NCBI GenBank assembly: GCA_009843785.1
Contig: VYCT01000082.1
Span: 1-53,855 of the forward strand
Direction: 5' to 3'
From: Candidatus Poribacteria bacterium
GTDB taxonomy: Bacteria; Poribacteria; WGA-4E; WGA-3G
Length of the DNA: 53,855 nucleotides
Under the pieces are notes generated by a model. That model was not told the DNA's origin and searched no databases. It was given only the letters and a program-made list of their open reading frames with translations. The position numbers were made by a program, and so were the translations under genes. This document shows positions 26,068-34,967 of this stretch, piece by piece (the first letter of the stretch is position 1; the number at the start of each line of letters is the position of its first letter).

Positions 26068-28953
26068 ATGCAGAATAAGGAACCTCTTGTTCCGAATGTT
26101 ATGGGGCTAAAAGCCCAGATTAGAAAAATAGTTTTCTCGATTTTATTGTTAGGTCTTCTCACGCCTGCTTTTTCCCAAAACGAAGAAGCACCCTTGTCTA
26201 AAACGACACTTCAACTGCTCCACGCAGCAGACATGGAGGGCGGTATTGAGGCACTCGAAAACGCGCCTCGCTTCTCATCCGTGCTGAACGCACTCAAAAC
26301 CGAGGTTGAAAATACCGTCATCATCGGTGCTGGTGATAGCTATATTCCCGGTCCGTTTTTCGCAGCTGCGAATAACGGGAGCCTTCGTGAAGTATTAGGG
26401 AGAGAAGGCTCAGGACGCGCTGATATTCTGATGCTCAACGCGATGGGCTTCATGGCGGGCGCACTTGGAAATCACGAATTTGACGCAGGGACCGGCACAC
26501 TCGCAAGTTTGATTGCAGCAGATAGAGACTATGTTGGAACAGCGTTCCCATTCTTGAGCGCGAACTTGGATTTTAGTCTTGATAGCAATCTCGCCTCGCT
26601 TGTCGTTGATCCAGGGCAAGAAGCAAGCACAATTCCGAACAGTATCACGAAGAGTGTCGTTATCACCACTTCTTCCGGTGAGAAAGTCGGTGTTGTCGGT
26701 ATGACAACACCACAGCTCGGCAGTCTCTCTGTCCCTGGAAACGTCGGAATCGCACCGGCAGACCCGAACGATATGGTAGCATTAGCAGCCATCGTTCAAG
26801 AATCCGTTGACGCACTAACCGCAACGGGCATCAATAAGATTATTCTTACCGGACATCTCCAACAAATTAGCCTCGATGAAGAAATCGCAGCACACATCAC
26901 GGATGTTGACATTATCATTACGGGTGGTTCAAACACACTCCTCGCCGATGAGACGGATCGCCTCCACTCTGGCGATACCGCAGACCGCCCTTATCCGATT
27001 TTGACGCAATCCGCATCAGGCGAACCGATTGCGATCGTCGGTACAGATGGGAATTACCGATACGTCGGACGGTTAGTCGTCGATTTTGATGCATCAGGTG
27101 TCTTAGTTGCCGAATCGATTGATGCTGCCGTCAGCGGTGCATTCGTTACCGACGAACAAGGTGTTGTAGACACAGGCAATGCGGAACCTGCAGCACGCGT
27201 GGTCGAAATTACGGAAGCGGTACGGGATGTCGTGACTGAAAAGGACGGTAACATTTTCGGACAAACGAGTGTCTATCTGAACGGGAATCGCGGCTCTGTC
27301 CGCACAGAGGAAACCAACATCGGTAACCTCATCGCCGAGGCAAACCTTGCTGCGGGGAAACGGGTTGACCCAAGCGTCGTTGTGTCTTTGAAAAATGGCG
27401 GAGGTATCCGCGCCTCAATTGGTGTGGCTGCCTATGGAGAATTGCTCCCACCGCCTGCGAATGCCTTGGTCGGTAAAACAGAAGGTCAGATTTCACAGAT
27501 TGACATCGAAAATACACTTCGATTCAACAACGGATTGACACTTTTGACTTTAAGCGCAGCGGAACTGCTTGAAGTCATCGAACACACAGTTGCTGCCTCT
27601 GGTGAAGGCTTAACCCCCGGACGTTTCCCGCAAATCGCAGGCATGGCGTTCAGCTTTGATACTTCACTGCCGGAGGGTTCAAGGGTTCAGTCGCTTGTCA
27701 TCACCGATGCAGATGGAAACCCGACGGACACAATTGCCCAGAACGGTGAAATTGTGGGCGATGCAGATCGCACGTTCCGAATGGTCACGATCACTTTCCT
27801 TGTCGATGGCGGTGATGACTATCCGTATGCTAATTTCCCGAATACGCATCGCGTTGACCTTACTAAAGCGATGACAGAGGAGCAGTCTGGTGGACAGGCA
27901 ACCTTCACTGATCCTGGTACAGAGCAAGACGCGCTCGCCGAATACCTCGCGGCGAACTTCGCCGAAACACCCTTTGACATGGCAGATGTTGGACCCGAAA
28001 GCGATGAACGCATTCAGAATCTCGCATTCCGTGCCGACAGCCTTGTTGTGCCGGTGGCAGGCGAGAACGCGTTTGAAGTCGCACTCAGCACAGGTTTGAA
28101 CATGATCAGCTTACCTCTCATGCCAAACAAACCTTACACAGCACGTTCTTTCATGGAAAAAATCGGTGCGACGACTGTTATTGAATTGGATTCCGCTACG
28201 CAACGATTCGTCGGATTCACAGCACATTCTACCGGCAACGGATTCCCGATTGAAGGTGGGAGTGGTTATATCGTTAACGTCACCGAAGCAAAGAGTGTCA
28301 GCTTCACAGGTAGCGCGTGGCAGAATACAACCGCGGAAGTCGCAGCAGCACCGGTGCAGCTGTCAATTCCGAAAACATGGGCATTTGTCTTACGCGCGCA
28401 GCTTGAAGGCATCAGCGGCGTGACGCTCACTGTCTATAATGAACAGGCCAGAGTTGCCGAAGCGGATGCCGCTAATAACTTCCATGCTGCTTGGGCAGAT
28501 ATGAACCGCCACGCCGTTGTCTCTGTTGGTGATAGGTTGACGATTGAAGTGCGTGATACCACCGGGGAACTCATTCGTACACTCCAACACGAAATCAGTG
28601 TCACAGACGTTCACCGCGCGTTCACCGAACTTCGACTCACACCGGCTGACCTGATCCCGAAACGGACTGTTCTGCTTGCCAATTATCCGAACCCGTTCAA
28701 TCCAGAAACGTGGTTGCCCTATCAGTTAGCAAACGACGCGGAAGTTGCAATTCGTATCTATTCCTCAGCAGGACAACTTGTCCGGTATTTGGACCTCGGA
28801 TTCCAACAGGCGGGGTATTATATCGGGAAGTCACGTGCTGCTTACTGGGATGGACGTAATGATTTGGGTGAACGGCTCGCTTCAGGCGTTTACTTCTACC
28901 AGTTGAGCACGCCTGAATCATCGGCAACACGTAAGATGGTGATTATGAAATAA
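26068..28953 (+). CDS. Secreted 5'-nucleotidase/2',3'-cyclic phosphodiesterase with FlgD-like tail
   Basis: A 961-residue exported enzyme. After a signal peptide (about 20-37, ending A-F-S-Q) comes a calcineurin-like metallophosphatase domain (about 45-290) with L-L-H-A-A-D and the diagnostic G-N-H-E-F-D. A 5'-nucleotidase C-terminal domain (about 388-610) follows, with K-N-G-G-G-I-R for nucleotide binding. It continues with a domain starting L-N-M-I-S-L-P-L (about 665-745) and ends in the FlgD/type-9-like tail N-Y-P-N-P-F-N-P-E-T-W ... R-K-M-V-I-M-K. The first metal motif reads H-A-A-D rather than the usual D-x-H. It probably scavenges phosphate from extracellular nucleotides. ATG 26068 has AAGGAG nine nt upstream; an in-frame start at 26032 is less likely. 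Confidence 0.9.
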   Translation: MQNKEPLVPNVMGLKAQIRKIVFSILLLGLLTPAFSQNEEAPLSKTTLQLLHAADMEGGIEALENAPRFSSVLNALKTEVENTVIIGAGDSYIPGPFFAAANNGSLREVLGREGSGRADILMLNAMGFMAGALGNHEFDAGTGTLASLIAADRDYVGTAFPFLSANLDFSLDSNLASLVVDPGQEASTIPNSITKSVVITTSSGEKVGVVGMTTPQLGSLSVPGNVGIAPADPNDMVALAAIVQESVDALTATGINKIILTGHLQQISLDEEIAAHITDVDIIITGGSNTLLADETDRLHSGDTADRPYPILTQSASGEPIAIVGTDGNYRYVGRLVVDFDASGVLVAESIDAAVSGAFVTDEQGVVDTGNAEPAARVVEITEAVRDVVTEKDGNIFGQTSVYLNGNRGSVRTEETNIGNLIAEANLAAGKRVDPSVVVSLKNGGGIRASIGVAAYGELLPPPANALVGKTEGQISQIDIENTLRFNNGLTLLTLSAAELLEVIEHTVAASGEGLTPGRFPQIAGMAFSFDTSLPEGSRVQSLVITDADGNPTDTIAQNGEIVGDADRTFRMVTITFLVDGGDDYPYANFPNTHRVDLTKAMTEEQSGGQATFTDPGTEQDALAEYLAANFAETPFDMADVGPESDERIQNLAFRADSLVVPVAGENAFEVALSTGLNMISLPLMPNKPYTARSFMEKIGATTVIELDSATQRFVGFTAHSTGNGFPIEGGSGYIVNVTEAKSVSFTGSAWQNTTAEVAAAPVQLSIPKTWAFVLRAQLEGISGVTLTVYNEQARVAEADAANNFHAAWADMNRHAVVSVGDRLTIEVRDTTGELIRTLQHEISVTDVHRAFTELRLTPADLIPKRTVLLANYPNPFNPETWLPYQLANDAEVAIRIYSSAGQLVRYLDLGFQQAGYYIGKSRAAYWDGRNDLGERLASGVYFYQLSTPESSATRKMVIMK

Positions 28954-28969
28954 ATAGTTATCGGTTGTC

Positions 28970-29080
28970 GGTTATCAGTTTTCAGTTAAGAGGTTTTGAC
29001 GTAACAATTCGCTACTTCCCGGAGTACGCTAAGTCAGGGCAGACTGTCACAAAGTGACTCTTAACCGATAACTGACAACC
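28970..29080. repeat. Long imperfect inverted repeat between convergent genes
   Basis: Arms of 23 bp (28970-28992 and 29058-29080) pair with three mismatches around a 65-nt spacer. The arms are built from TCAGTT-type words shared with the repeat at 16581-16652. It lies between the stops of the nucleotidase and the next sulfatase, and may act as a bidirectional terminator or be a decayed miniature element. Confidence 0.6.
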
Positions 29081-29083
29081 CAC

Positions 29084-30493
29084 CTACTCAGGAAATTTCC
29101 TCCATTGTCCCTCAGTGACTTGGTCGATTAGAATGCGGGCTTTTTGACTCGTCCGAACCTGTTTTTCGATTTCAACAGGGTCCCACTCTGCCAACAGCTG
29201 GGTTTCAAGTTCTTGGCATATCGCTTGATACGCTTCGTCAGTGGCGAGATTCCGAAATTCACCTGGATCCTCAGCGATGTTGTAGAGTTCCGGTGCGTCG
29301 CCGAGGCTGTAGTTAAACTTATACTGCCCCTTCCGCAGCATCGCCATCGGACGTTCAACACCGTGCGCGAGGTATTCAGAGAAGGCGAAATCTTTCCAGT
29401 TCGTTCTGGTGCGCTGCATCACAGGCAACAGACTATCCCCATCAAGTTGATGCCCAGGCTGCGCGCCTGCAATATCAACAAGCGTTGCCGTTAAATCTAC
29501 AAGCGAAACGACTTCATCAATCTGTCTACCGGCAGCCATCTCATCAGGGAACATAATCTGTAGGGGAACACGTGAAGACGCTTCATAGAAATTCGACTTT
29601 CGCCACATCCCGTGCTCACCGTTCATTTCGCCGTGGTCGCTGGTATAGATGACAACAGTATTCTCCGCCTGCCCGGTCTCCTCAAGTGCTCTGAGCAAGT
29701 TGCCAATTTTTTCGTCAAGGTAGGTAATCAATCCATAATAACCGGCACGGCCACGGCGGACGAGTTCCTCTGGAAAATCCACACAGCCGAACATGCGTCG
29801 CATCCGTTGATAGACAGGGTGCTGGTTTTCGAGGTGTCCCTCTGGAATGTCGGGGAGATCAATCTCGTCAAGTGGATAAAGGTCCCAAAATCGCTGTGGC
29901 ACAATCAGCGGGAAATGGGGTACGATAAACGAGACATTGAGTGCCCACGGCTGTTCGTGGCGTGCTGGGTTTCGGAGATACGCAAGAGCCTCTGCCTCCG
30001 CGAGGTCATCGACTTCAATCTCTACCGTTGTTCCAGGACGTGCTTGCGAGAGTCCTTGCCATGGACGCTGTGCTGGTGGTGTGCCGTTATCCCAGTCTGT
30101 AAGTCCGTGTTGTCGTTCTGCGTGCAGATCGCGAGCGAGTTGTGCGCGAAATCCGTGGAGTTGGTCCATCCCACCGAAATGCTGTTTTCCTGAGAGCACA
30201 ACATCATAGCCTACTGCGCGCAGACTGTGTGCCCACGTGACAGCATCTGGACGTAATGGTGCAGCGTTGTCCCACGCACCAATTTTGTGGATATACCGAC
30301 CTGTCATAAACGACATCCGAGACGGCATACAGAGCGGTGAATTGCAGTAAGCGTTTGCGAAAGTGGCACCGTCTTCAGCGAGTCTGTCCATATTCGGTGT
30401 CTGGACAAGCGGGTGTCTGTACGGACCGCTGTACATCGGTGCGTGTTCGTCGGACATAATGATGAGGAGATTGGGTCGTTGTTTTGAGAACAT
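29084..30493 (-). CDS. Sulfatase, type I (formylglycine)
   Basis: A 469-residue sulfatase. It begins R-P-N-L-L-I-I-M-S-D-E-H with the metal-site Asp and carries the maturation motif C55-M-P-S-R59 followed by M-S-F-M-T-G-R-Y. Y-T-S-D-H-G-E-M-N-G-E-H-G-M supplies the second metal-site residues. It is most like the choline-sulfatase or aryl-sulfatase branch, but the substrate is not resolvable. No signal peptide is evident. AGGAAT lies just before the ATG. A truncated copy of its first 30 or so codons is present at 31621-31708. Confidence 0.93.
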   Translation of the reverse strand: MFSKQRPNLLIIMSDEHAPMYSGPYRHPLVQTPNMDRLAEDGATFANAYCNSPLCMPSRMSFMTGRYIHKIGAWDNAAPLRPDAVTWAHSLRAVGYDVVLSGKQHFGGMDQLHGFRAQLARDLHAERQHGLTDWDNGTPPAQRPWQGLSQARPGTTVEIEVDDLAEAEALAYLRNPARHEQPWALNVSFIVPHFPLIVPQRFWDLYPLDEIDLPDIPEGHLENQHPVYQRMRRMFGCVDFPEELVRRGRAGYYGLITYLDEKIGNLLRALEETGQAENTVVIYTSDHGEMNGEHGMWRKSNFYEASSRVPLQIMFPDEMAAGRQIDEVVSLVDLTATLVDIAGAQPGHQLDGDSLLPVMQRTRTNWKDFAFSEYLAHGVERPMAMLRKGQYKFNYSLGDAPELYNIAEDPGEFRNLATDEAYQAICQELETQLLAEWDPVEIEKQVRTSQKARILIDQVTEGQWRKFPE

Positions 30494-30708
30494 GGTATTC
30501 CTAATACCACAGGAAAATTATCAATTTCCTCTAAGATACCATCTCTTTTACACATTGTCAAGAGAAAACAACCGTGACTTTTTCAGCAAAATACAGTTGT
30601 CTCCAGCAATATCAGTATATGGCAAGTCCCCTTAAAAACAGGGGTATTTAGTTTTCGGTTTTGATTTTGGTTTTCGTTTACAGATGGTAAGGTTTTTTCT
30701 ACAATATC

Positions 30709-30731
30709 GCGAGCACAGCTCGCTCCTACAG
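30709..30731. repeat. Short hairpin with TCCTACAG tail
   Basis: GCGAGC (30709-30714) and GCTCGC (30718-30723) form a 6-bp hairpin followed directly by TCCTACAG. The same tail follows a different hairpin at 37968-37990. The surrounding gap (30494-30905) otherwise holds only the toxin-antitoxin promoter. Confidence 0.45.
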
Positions 30732-30799
30732 AGGAAAGTATATCGATATATGAAGTCAATTTTTAAAACTGAATCGCTCTGCCTTAAAAACGAAAAACA

Positions 30800-30828
30800 T
30801 TGACACGGACAGCAAACTCTGATAAAAT
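30800..30828 (+). promoter_or_regulatory. Promoter for the toxin-antitoxin remnant
   Basis: TTGACA (30800-30805) and TAAAAT (30823-30828) are separated by 17 bp, 77 bp upstream of the antitoxin start. The start codon region carries AAAAGGAGG. Confidence 0.65.
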
Positions 30829-30905
30829 GGACAGCAAGTTCGTGAAGATCGCTGCACGACCACTTTTTTATCAACTTCGGTGCACGGCGAAAAAGGAGGA
30901 AAATC

Positions 30906-31211
30906 GTGTCAGTTACAAGAAAAGAATGGGTGCTTGATACCGTTGAGAAATTACCCCCCTCTGAAATCGAAGAACTGAGGAGGTACTTGGAATATCTCAT
31001 TTGGAAATCACAACTTTCAACAACAAGTCTTGAAACCCCACCAGATTCGCCAAAATCTGAACCAACGGGCCAACCAACACAAGTTTTAGCTGCCCTTAAC
31101 AGATCACATCATGTGTCAATTGAAGATGCTGAGGCATTGCTTCAATCCATTGAAGAAGGCGAAATCCCCATTCGATTTGATTCTGATTTTGACGAATCGG
31201 CAGGTAAATAG
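30906..31211 (+). CDS. Putative antitoxin of a PIN-domain pair
   Basis: A 101-residue acidic protein with a helical start (T-V-E-K-L-P-P-S-E-I-E-E-L-R-R-Y-L-E-Y-L). A proline/serine-rich linker and a C-terminal acidic helix (S-I-E-D-A-E-A-L-L-Q-S-I-E-E-G) follow, which could wrap a PIN toxin. It lies 3 nt upstream of a PIN-domain pseudogene, the classic antitoxin-first order, behind a good promoter. No DNA-binding family was recognised in the N-terminus, so antitoxin status rests on position, size and charge. GTG is the start, with AAAGGAGG upstream. Confidence 0.65.
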   Translation: MSVTRKEWVLDTVEKLPPSEIEELRRYLEYLIWKSQLSTTSLETPPDSPKSEPTGQPTQVLAALNRSHHVSIEDAEALLQSIEEGEIPIRFDSDFDESAGK

Positions 31212-31214
31212 TTG

Positions 31215-31640
31215 ATGAATTACCTCCTGGACACATCAACGTGCAGTCTCTTGATGGCACACGCCCCTTACGTTACTTCTCATTTCGATTCTTTGTCCAA
31301 TCTCAACGACTACCTTTTTACCTGTACGATTGTTAGAGGCGAAATCTTTTTTGGAATTTAGAGACTTCCAATAGGACGCAGGCGACAAGTTCTGGAGAAC
31401 CAAGCTATTAATTTATTTGAAGGATTGCCATGTTTGGCAGTTCCAAAAGAAGCTGGCGATTACTACGCGCCGATGAAGGAGTATGCTGAACAACATGGAA
31501 CGCCCTTATCAGAGAATGACCTCTGGATAGCCGCAACTGCTATGGCATTTGAGGCGATTCTTGTCACCGCTGATTTAGACTTTCAAAGAATTGCCGGATT
31601 CGGGTTGCGACTCGAAGATTGGACGAGTGAGTGTCCATAG
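31215..31640 (+). pseudogene. PIN-domain toxin (VapC-like) with an in-frame amber stop
   Basis: In one frame the 142-codon gene reads M-N-Y-L-L-D-T-S-T-C (first PIN acidic residue). It passes R-G-E-I-F-F-G-I to a TAG at 31359-31361 (codon 49), then R-L-P-I-G-R-R-R-Q and E-N-D-L-W-I-A-A-T-A with V-T-A-D-L-D-F, the remaining PIN acidic residues. Homologues normally have E-R-L at the stop, so GAG to TAG is the likely lesion. Intact PIN toxins are Mg-dependent RNases that often cut tRNA or rRNA. The rest of the frame is undamaged, so the mutation is recent or is a sequencing error. Confidence 0.75.
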
Positions 31641-31708
31641 GGGCCACTGTACATCGGTGCGTGTTCGTCGGACATGATGAAAAGATTGGACGGTCGTTTT
31701 GCGGGCAT
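31621..31708 (-). pseudogene. Truncated 5' fragment of a sulfatase gene
   Basis: On the minus strand, ATG at 31708 opens a 41-codon frame starting M-P-A-K-R-P-S-N-L-F-I-M-S-D-E-H-A-P-M-Y. It matches the start of the sulfatase at 30493 (M-S-D-E-H-A-P-M-Y-S-G-P-Y-x-H-x-L-V-Q). The two copies share an identical 29-bp stretch (30429-30457 and 31647-31675). Similarity is lost after about 30 codons, inside the 3' end of the PIN gene. This is the stub of a duplicated or recombined sulfatase gene. Confidence 0.8.
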
Positions 31709-31940
31709 GATGTTCCTAAATTTCAGAGTATTCAGAGTAAATACGAAAAGCAATGCGTTAAAAAATGGGCGAAACCATACGTCAGACGTGGCTTTGTGGG
31801 AATATTAGGAGAAACGGAACCCAGAACTATTCTGAAATCAACGAGGTATTCGCGATCCCCTAATTTTCACTGCGATTATCTCTCCCATTCCGTACAACTT
31901 TCAGCATGTCAATTGGTTAATTTCTGCCCACGGCAAAACC
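31709..31940. other. Intergenic stretch, no feature recognised
   Basis: The sequence upstream of the sulfatase stub up to the end of the WD40 gene holds no convincing open frame, promoter or repeat. It may be remnant upstream DNA of the truncated sulfatase. Confidence 0.5.
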
Positions 31941-34874
31941 CTAACTTGATTCTCCTACTTTGGAGAGCAATTCCTGGAGATAGTATACAGGAACTACAAA
32001 GTTAGGGTTCTGAAACACCTCTTTTATTTTCATCGGATGAAGTCCTACTCTGCCGTTACTTCCATATCCTCCAGGGAGCCAATTGATTCTTGCTGCAATA
32101 CCTATAACTTGTCCCTTGCTGTTGAGTACAGAGCAGCCGTTACATCCATCAGGAATCGGGGCAGTAATTTGAAAAAATGCTCGGCTCCGAAAAGAGAATA
32201 TACTACTGATGACACCCTGTGAAAATGTGTCCGGGCTACTTACGACGTAAACGATATCACCTATCTGAACGTCATCGTTATTGAAACATAGCGGTTGTAC
32301 GTCAGTATCCGACACCTTTAGTATCGCTAATTGATCGTCAATGGCGGCTATACTTTCAATTTCAATACCGGAAACAGTATCACCTCCCCGCCGGTCGTGG
32401 GACAGGGCCAAGGAATTAATGTTACTTTCTTTGATAATACGATTTCTATCAATAATATCCTGAATAATCAAATTAATCCAATCACCCAAATATTTTCGTC
32501 TGAAGTATCCTGGGGGAGTCCAAAGATGAATATATGTGGCAATCAGATTCTGTTTAACGAAGAAACCGTTACCGATTATATTCCTTCCTCTTACTATCCG
32601 GACCGTACTACCTAAAGCGCGTCGGGCTATCTGCTTGGAAATTTGTGGTGTTTTTGTAATATCCCATAGGAGAATTGTGCCATCTGTACCCCCGCTAGCA
32701 AGCGTCCGTCCATCGGGACTGAAGGCTACGGAACTAACAAAACCCGTGTGTCCTTTAAGAGTAGTTTTATGTCGACCCGTGACATCAAATTCTCCACTTC
32801 CAACTTTATAGAAATAACGATCATCAGAAGTAGATTGGTAAAGGACTTTGTGCACATCCCATAAGGTTACACCATCCGTCCCTCCAACAGCAAGGGCAGA
32901 ACCATTAGGACTGAAAGTAATACTACTGACACCGTCCCTATACATATTAAGAGACGCTTTGCATTCTCCACTGATTGCATCCCACAAATATACCTCGCCA
33001 TCTCCCGATGCTCTTGCCCCACTGGCAAGAGTACGGCCATCAGGAGAAAAGGCAACACCCATGACAAATCTTTTGCTATGTCCGGTGAGTGTGGTTTTAA
33101 GTTCCCCACTGATTGCATCCCACAGATACACATCACCATCGTTACCACCGCCAGCGACAGTACGGCCATCAGGAGAAAAGGCAATACTGTTGAGAGTTTT
33201 AGCTTCCCAAGACCCAGTGAGTGTGGCTTTGTGTTTGCAAGTAACAGCATCCCACAATTGAATTGTAGTGTCATCAGAATACTGAGCCCTACTGCTGGTC
33301 GCAAGCGTTTTCCCATCAGGGGAATAGGCTAATACGAAACCATGAATAGAATATTCTCGTAACGGTTCACTCGTTTGAACACCTCTCAGACCTTCAAAAG
33401 TGGTAGCTCGAGGTTTCTCAGATTCCACATCCCAAAGTCGGATGGTACCGTCTTCACTTGCACTCGCGAGGGTTTTTCCATCAGGGGAATAGGAGACAGC
33501 GTCAATAAACGTTCTATCATGATTTATCCACCGCCCTATAGGCACTTTGAGCGTACTTTGAAGGACCTCTGATCGCACATTCCAGACGCGAATTATTTTG
33601 TCGCCGCTCGTACCATCGGAAGACCCATTTCCAGCAGTAGCAAGTCTACTGCCATCAGAACTGAATGATATGGAAGAAACAGATCTGGTATGCCCAGTGA
33701 TAGTTTGTAAGTGTTCCCCAGTTACAGCGTCCCACAATCGTATCGTACTATCACCGCCTATGCCTGCAAACGTTCTGCCATCTGGATTGAAAATAAGATC
33801 GTAGACCTCATCAGTCTGATCAGCGAAGGTTAACTTGTGCTCGCCGCTCACAGCATCCCATAGCCTAATCTTCTTGTCCCGACTTGCAATAGCAAGTGTG
33901 CTGCTATCGAGGCTGAAGGCAATAGCATATGGATATCCCGTAAATTCTGCCTTGAGTTGGTCCGTGGCAGTATCCCACAGAAGAATTTTGTCATCCTTAC
34001 TCCCACTAACAAAAGAAACACCATTGGGAGAGTATGCTACCGTAAAGACACTGTTTGTACCCTGTTCTGTGAGTGTTTTTTTATGTTCACCTGTGGCAGC
34101 ATCCCATAATTGAATAGTACCCGGCCATAGATCTCTATCAATATCGTTGTCCCAACCTCCAGTAGCGATTGTGTCTCCATCTGGGCTGAATGCGATGGAA
34201 TTGGCGCGAAAATCAGGATACTCAAGGGTAATGTGCTGACCAGTTTCTATACTCCACAATCGAACCATCTCGACATTTTCCATAGGTCCCCCGAAAAAAC
34301 CACCATTATCTGCACTTGCAAGCGTTTTGCTATCAGGACTGAATACCATCAATTTATGTCCGCCTGTATGTCCTTCAAGTGTTGCTTTGGATTCACCGGT
34401 AACGACATCCCACAATCGTATCGTTCCGCGTCCCCGTTTGTTCACACTTCCACTCGCGAGGATATTACCATTGGGACTGAATTCTACACAGGTTACACGT
34501 TCCTCATGCTCACCAAGCGTTACTTTGTGTTCTCCAGTGTTTGGATCCCACAAGCAAACCGTACCAGCATACAAGGAACCATCAGCGGAGTACGTAATCA
34601 ACTCCGGCCAAACTGTCCCACCGCTAGCCAAGATGTGACCATCAGGGGAGTATGCAATCAACTCCGGTCCCTTTATATGTCCTGTGAGAAGATTCAATTC
34701 TTTGCCGGTATGGGCATTGTATATCCAAATCCCAATGGAACTACCGACTGCAAGCTGAGTACCATCTGGGGAATATCTGATTTGACCTATAATTCCCTTT
34801 CCAAGGCGCGTCTTAGGTTCTTCGGACACATACCATTCGGTATTGCTTGGGGTGGGGTCGTTTGGAAAAAACAT
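31941..34874 (-). CDS. WD40-repeat protein with C-terminal degenerate trypsin-like domain
   Basis: A 977-residue protein. About sixteen WD40 repeats (residues about 25-735; units such as F-S-P-D-G-R-T-L-A-S-G ... I-x-L-W-D) suggest two beta-propellers that bind partner proteins. From about 751 a chymotrypsin-fold domain follows: G-N-G-F-F-V-K-Q-N-L-I-A-T-Y-I-H783 matches the catalytic His. However, the D-L-A-L-L position reads Q-L-A-I-L (flanked by D846-D847) and the G-N-S-G-G position reads G-C-N-G-C, so Ser is Asn912. It is probably a non-cleaving pseudo-protease. No signal peptide or membrane helix is seen. It is third in an operon with a TPR and an FRG protein. The ATG lacks a clear ribosome site. 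Confidence 0.85.
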   Translation of the reverse strand: MFFPNDPTPSNTEWYVSEEPKTRLGKGIIGQIRYSPDGTQLAVGSSIGIWIYNAHTGKELNLLTGHIKGPELIAYSPDGHILASGGTVWPELITYSADGSLYAGTVCLWDPNTGEHKVTLGEHEERVTCVEFSPNGNILASGSVNKRGRGTIRLWDVVTGESKATLEGHTGGHKLMVFSPDSKTLASADNGGFFGGPMENVEMVRLWSIETGQHITLEYPDFRANSIAFSPDGDTIATGGWDNDIDRDLWPGTIQLWDAATGEHKKTLTEQGTNSVFTVAYSPNGVSFVSGSKDDKILLWDTATDQLKAEFTGYPYAIAFSLDSSTLAIASRDKKIRLWDAVSGEHKLTFADQTDEVYDLIFNPDGRTFAGIGGDSTIRLWDAVTGEHLQTITGHTRSVSSISFSSDGSRLATAGNGSSDGTSGDKIIRVWNVRSEVLQSTLKVPIGRWINHDRTFIDAVSYSPDGKTLASASEDGTIRLWDVESEKPRATTFEGLRGVQTSEPLREYSIHGFVLAYSPDGKTLATSSRAQYSDDTTIQLWDAVTCKHKATLTGSWEAKTLNSIAFSPDGRTVAGGGNDGDVYLWDAISGELKTTLTGHSKRFVMGVAFSPDGRTLASGARASGDGEVYLWDAISGECKASLNMYRDGVSSITFSPNGSALAVGGTDGVTLWDVHKVLYQSTSDDRYFYKVGSGEFDVTGRHKTTLKGHTGFVSSVAFSPDGRTLASGGTDGTILLWDITKTPQISKQIARRALGSTVRIVRGRNIIGNGFFVKQNLIATYIHLWTPPGYFRRKYLGDWINLIIQDIIDRNRIIKESNINSLALSHDRRGGDTVSGIEIESIAAIDDQLAILKVSDTDVQPLCFNNDDVQIGDIVYVVSSPDTFSQGVISSIFSFRSRAFFQITAPIPDGCNGCSVLNSKGQVIGIAARINWLPGGYGSNGRVGLHPMKIKEVFQNPNFVVPVYYLQELLSKVGESS

Positions 34875-34967
34875 AGTGGTAATTTCTTTTGAAGTAAACC
34901 TTCTGCAACATAATACCGACGTGTTTAAGTATTGAAAAAAAATGCGAAGTTAACGTACTTTAACACC

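Noticed and set aside
31359-31361. Pyrrolysine or programmed readthrough at the PIN-gene TAG
   Set aside because: The position is an ordinary Glu in the expected sequence, no readthrough structure is seen, and nothing else suggests amber recoding.
31941-32300. Active cysteine protease based on the G-C-N-G-C motif
   Set aside because: Neither Cys aligns with the Ser position, and the Asp is also replaced; no support for catalysis.
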